64,000 bases of DNA from Mesocentrotus franciscanus (lineage: Eukaryota; Echinodermata; Echinoidea; Camarodonta; Strongylocentrotidae), in NCBI GenBank assembly GCA_037976565.1, contig CP137684.1, forward strand, positions 17,356,339 through 17,420,338, read 5' to 3'. The notes under the pieces are model-generated. The model was not told where the DNA came from. It worked only from the letters and a program-made list of their open reading frames with translations, and ran no database searches. The position numbers were made by a program, and so were the translations under genes. This document shows positions 60,313 through 64,000 of this stretch, one piece after another (position 1 is the stretch's first letter; each line of letters begins with the position of its first letter).

Positions 60313-60989
60313 AAACATTTATTAACACACACACATATATATATATATATTGGGCGGCTTTCATATAATTTTTCTGAGCCTGTGTAATAAAAAAAGATAA
60401 ATGAAACCACCATCATCGTAATCGTCTTCTTGATCAGTTATCATCATCATCATCGTCACCAACAACAAAAACATCATCACCATCACATCATCATTATCTA
60501 CATATAAGTCTCTTCCAGGTAGGACGGGGTCTTACCGAAAAGAAACCAGCAACAATGTATGTTTATAGTGCTAGATCGACGACAGATTTAGAATACACCA
60601 TCTCCCACCCCCCAGTCAATTAATTTTCCGAAGACTTCTAGTATTCGTTCAGACTATTCTTGTTCAAGCTATCACCATATTTGGCGTAGCTCGTGGTACA
60701 TAAGGAGAGAGAGAGAGAGGGGGAAGCAAGAGAGTGGAAAAGGAGAATGGAAGAAATAGAAAGAAGATGATTGGGCCTCTTTTTGCACCCCTCGCCTAGT
60801 CAGTAACCTCCCCACAAAAAAAAAAACATAATAATAATAAACCGCTCAAATGCATCGCAGCTGCGCGCACCAAAGGTTTATGCCTAACCACTGAGATCTT
60901 ACTTTTATATAAATGTGAAGCGTATTATGTACTATAACAAAAACGCCGTGGTTGACCGCCTTATATTTGCGGTGGTTAACAAACATATA

Positions 60990-61487
60990 CCGTGTTTACA
61001 CAGGGATCCGCCTCGAGGATTGAAGCCGCGAGGCGTGTCGAACCCTATAAAGCGCGCAAATGTGATCGTGTTTACACGGAAGAAAAAAAAGGCGAGTTCA
61101 ACCCTCGAGGCGGATCACAATGACGTCACAATGCGGGGAATTTGACCTACATCAGCTATCCAGTAACATACGCGCGGCCTATTTATACTTTTTAGGTTGC
61201 GCATAAAAGGAAGCTATGCGCGCATATCAGTACTACCATTTTCATTGGCTGCTCACGTCGGCCCACATGGGTTCAACCCTCGAGGCGGATTAGATCCCGT
61301 TTACATGACATTAAATTGCCGGCTTCGACACGCCTCGCGGGTTGAGACCTGCAATTCTGGTGGATTCAAAAAGGCGGGTTGAACCCTCGAGGCGGATCAC
61401 TGGGATCCCGTTTACATGACATAAAATTGCCGGCTTCGACACGCCTCGCGGCTTCAACCCTCGAGGCGGATCCCTGTGTAAACACGG
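60990..61487. mobile_element. MITE with 53-bp near-perfect terminal arms
   Basis: The CCGTGTTTACACAGGGATCC start is inverted at the end with one mismatch over 53 bp. TA on both sides. CGCCTCGAGG and GACACGCCTCGCG recur internally, so parts of the arms are repeated inside. Confidence 0.88.
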
Positions 61488-61650
61488 TAATAGTCAAAAA
61501 CCGTGAAAATGTATCGCAACTGCGCGCAACAAAGGTATCACGCGTATGGTTTGAAAGATGGGAAGCGTATAAGTTTTTATATTTAAGATGTGCTATCTGA
61601 TATCTTCTATTTTGGCTACAGCGCAATATTGGTCCATATTATACAAATAT

Positions 61651-61813
61651 TGACTGCTCATGAGGATGATGGTGGAAACTATCACTCCCAAGGTGCTGTT
61701 CATACCTACCCTTCTATCACCCCCGAGGCGAAGCCGAGGGGGTGATAGAAGGGCCGGTATGAACACCACCGAGGGAGTGATAGTTTCAACCACCATCCGA
61801 TTGCAGAGCAGTC
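61651..61813. mobile_element. Hairpin element A
   Basis: Arms ACTGCTC..GGATGATGGTGGAAACTA against TAGTTTCAACCACCATCCG..GAGCAGT; the tip CACCCCCGAGGCGAAGCCGA folds into a GC-rich loop. Confidence 0.75.
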
Positions 61814-62145
61814 CATATTTGTTTTATATACCTCATCCTTTTCATTGATTAATGAATAGGTCTAGCTGCTGTAGGTCATATTTATATCATTCAATGTTTC
61901 ATTCATCCACAGCAGTTTAATGTTAATACCTGTATGCGTAATTTTTACAACAAGTAGACCAAATGAAACATAGAAGGATGTAAATATGTTTAGCTGGCGC
62001 TTTACAGGTACGTACTGCAGTCACTTCGGCTCCGCGTAAATTGCAATGCGTGAGCGCCCTAGCTAGCTGATCTGACACCGCGCAAGTTGCGCGCTGGAGG
62101 CATTTGTGTGTGCAAAAGTCGCGGAGGGGTTAGGAGTCCTATCAC

Positions 62146-62171
62146 AGGGTTTGATAGTACTATCAAACCCT
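62146..62171. repeat. 26-bp perfect palindrome
   Basis: AGGGTTTGATAGT followed directly by its inverse ACTATCAAACCCT. Confidence 0.95.
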
Positions 62172-62221
62172 CTGACGCAATGATAGATCGAAATGCTCCT
62201 TGTCATGTGATATAGTTTTGA

Positions 62222-62262
62222 CCAATCAGTGAATGACAATCTATGTATGAGGTCTATAAATA
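62222..62262 (+). promoter_or_regulatory. CCAAT/TATA-like pair before hairpin B
   Basis: CCAATCA at 62222 and TATAAATA at 62255, 33 bp apart; the hairpin arm begins about 35 bp after the TATA-like motif. Promoter function is inferred only. Confidence 0.35.
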
Positions 62263-62289
62263 TATATATTATACAAATATACACTGTAC

Positions 62290-62415
62290 TGTCTTGAGAG
62301 GTTCTGGTTAAAACTATGCGCAAGAGGTGACTCCAATAGTACTATTTGCTGAGGGGCGCAGCCCCGAAGCAAATGGTACTTTTGGAGTCACCGAGGCCCA
62401 TAGTTTTAACCAGTA
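62290..62415. mobile_element. Hairpin element B
   Basis: Arms GAGGTTCTGGTTAAAACTAT / ATAGTTTTAACCAGTACCTC, with GGTGACTCCAA / TTGGAGTCACC inside and GGGGCGCAGCCCC at the tip. Confidence 0.8.
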
Positions 62416-62672
62416 CCTCGAATAGAAGGCATGGTATATTTGTTTTATATCCTGCATCAAAAATTAATTTTATTAAAAAAAAAAAAAATTCTAAAAAGAT
62501 TTAGAATATTTTGTTTTCATTAAATTAAGATTTGAAGAAGAAAAAAATTCAATTAAAAAAAAAAAAAAAAAAAAACAAATTTCAACTCCCAAATAGTACT
62601 CCCAAATAGTACTCTCATATAGTACTTTCTAAAAATAGTTCAAATATTTCTGGTCATGTGACGAGCTCTCAA

Positions 62673-62715
62673 CCAATCAAAAGCCAACAAATTTTTGATG
62701 CAGGATATAAATATA
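62673..62715 (+). promoter_or_regulatory. CCAAT/TATA-like pair before hairpin C
   Basis: CCAATCA at 62673 and TATAAATATA at 62706, again 33 bp apart; the hairpin begins about 26 bp later. Promoter function is inferred only. Confidence 0.35.
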
Positions 62716-62731
62716 TATATTATAGTTATAT

Positions 62732-63025
62732 CGACTGCTACGAGAGGACTAGCTGTTTCTATACGCTCAAGGGATAGTTGAATCCCCTGCTATCACCCCG
62801 AGGCGCGCCTGGGTGGGCGGCGCGCCGAGGGGTGATACATATGGAAAAGTTTCAGGCCGAAATTCCACTAAAGTGGATCTGCGCGTGTCTTTCTTTGCTC
62901 AGCGCACACAGGTACGTCTCATGAATAATTCATGACCCTACGCGCCAACTGCATACACTCAGGGGATTCAACTATCCCGCGAGCCAGTATAGAAACAGCT
63001 AGTCCTCGAGTATTAAAGCAGTCGA
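62732..63025. mobile_element. Hairpin element C
   Basis: Arms GGACTAGCTGTTTCTATAC and GGGATAGTTGAATCCCCT are inverted at 62960-63012. A second internal hairpin, TATCACCCCGAGGCGCGCC, lies at 62789-62837. Confidence 0.8.
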
Positions 63026-63189
63026 TATGACTTTTATATGCCAAATTAAAACAAAAATCAACCAAGAATTCTTACCTTAGACTTTTAGTGAGTAAAAATT
63101 TGTTAAAACATCACAGAAAATCTGAAACACTGTCTGTTAATCTTCGCTTAATCTTCGAGTGAAAGTTTCAATCATTTGGGAATCGCAGA

Positions 63190-63418
63190 CAAAGAGCACT
63201 GTATTATGGCGTCCGTGCTCGCACGTAGACAATTTTAACACGCAAACCAATGGGGATCGCAGTAAACCAATGGGAATCGCAGGATAATGAGGCGGAGGGT
63301 AGAAACTTTTAACTAGGCCCTGTGGGCTATTGCTATGCCCTGTGAGTTGGGCATGGCTTGAAATCACGACTCCAATTTCGACCAATCAGATGGCTAGATT
63401 TCTAAAGTGAGGTATATA
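63190..63418. repeat. CCAAT/TATA-containing duplicated segment, copy 2
   Basis: Diverged copy of 60095-60312, with CCAATCAGATGGCT at 63382 and TATATAAT at 63413. Confidence 0.75.
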
Positions 63419-63497
63419 ATTTAAATTAATATATGATTGTATTGCATTTATATTGTATTGGTTTATTGAGATAAAACTCATCGATCACCAAGGGCAT

Positions 63498-64000
63498 CAT
63501 AGATGACTAATTTGTGTTTCCTTTGTGTAACGCAATGTTTAACAGATTCAAACAACAAAATAAAAATTACTACACTCATAATGCACACGTATCCATATCA
63601 GTGGATGCTCAAGGCGCCTACAAAGTACTGTCATTCACTCACTTTAGCCAAGTTACCCTAAGGCGCTAAAAGCATTCAAGGAATAAATTTCTATCAGGTA
63701 CCCATTTACTGCACCTTGGTGGAGAGTGGCAAATGTAAATTAATGTCTGGCTGGCGGGACTAGAATCGCTAACCATGTGATCCACAGTCCGGTAACGTAG
63801 CCACTAGACGACGACACCCGCAAAGGATGTTGGAGCCTTTTTGTCTTGTGGGTCCTGATGGGTTCCCTCAACTGATGACGGCTTTAGCCAAATTACTCTT
63901 TAATGACGACACTTTGGGAGCACTGTGATCAATTGATGAAGGCTCTTGACTATCATACAAGAGGTTCTGGGTTCAATACTCGCTTCGGTGCTTCCATCCC
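63498..64000 (-). repeat. 500-bp SINE-containing repeat, copy 2, cut by window end
   Basis: Matches 56148-56650 throughout with scattered substitutions; the repeat probably continues beyond 64000. Confidence 0.8.

Overview
This is a eukaryotic, AT-rich, repeat-dense genomic window with spliced genes, no operons, and a 500-base assembly gap at 3496-3995. The gene content (a receptor mixing LDLR-type YWTD, HYR, EGF and ZP modules; a TMEM53/DUF829 protein), tRNA-derived SINEs, RTE and CR1/L2-like LINEs and abundant MITEs fit a marine invertebrate deuterostome. Echinoderm or hemichordate is my best guess, but species cannot be fixed from the sequence alone.

Two genes can be assembled. (1) On the + strand, 7533-11349, three exons join in frame into the C-terminal 338 residues of a TMEM53/DUF829 alpha/beta-hydrolase-like protein; its first exon lies upstream and was not found. 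(2) On the - strand, 12 exons between 56965 and 26815 join with compatible phases at every junction. They give a complete 784-residue type I membrane protein: signal peptide, YWTD beta-propeller, HYR domain, EGF domain, full ZP domain, transmembrane helix and a 20-residue tail. This gene covers almost half the window and is its main biological content. A third, broken acidic reading frame (- strand, about 14679-15030) may be a gene remnant.

Layout. 1-7500: AT-rich and microsatellite DNA, the gap, and a 417-bp tandem duplication. 7.5-11.4 kb: the TMEM53-like gene, with an intronic 150-bp tandem array full of AGGTCA half-sites. 14-25 kb: nested transposons, including a 3.2-kb hAT-like element with 8-bp target duplications, a foldback element and a nearly full-length RTE LINE carrying a SINE. 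26.8-57 kb: the ZP receptor gene, its introns filled by a CR1/L2-like LINE, hAT-like elements, TTAA-flanked MITEs and SINEs. 57-64 kb: another copy of the intronic hAT-like family, adjacent perfect palindromes, a 170-bp tandem repeat, and several hairpin elements, two of which lie 25-35 bp downstream of regularly spaced CCAAT/TATA-like motifs.

Four hAT-like elements have exact 8-bp target-site duplications and carry internal tandem repeats. Several TTAA-flanked MITE families nest inside one another, so part of the insertion order can be read directly.
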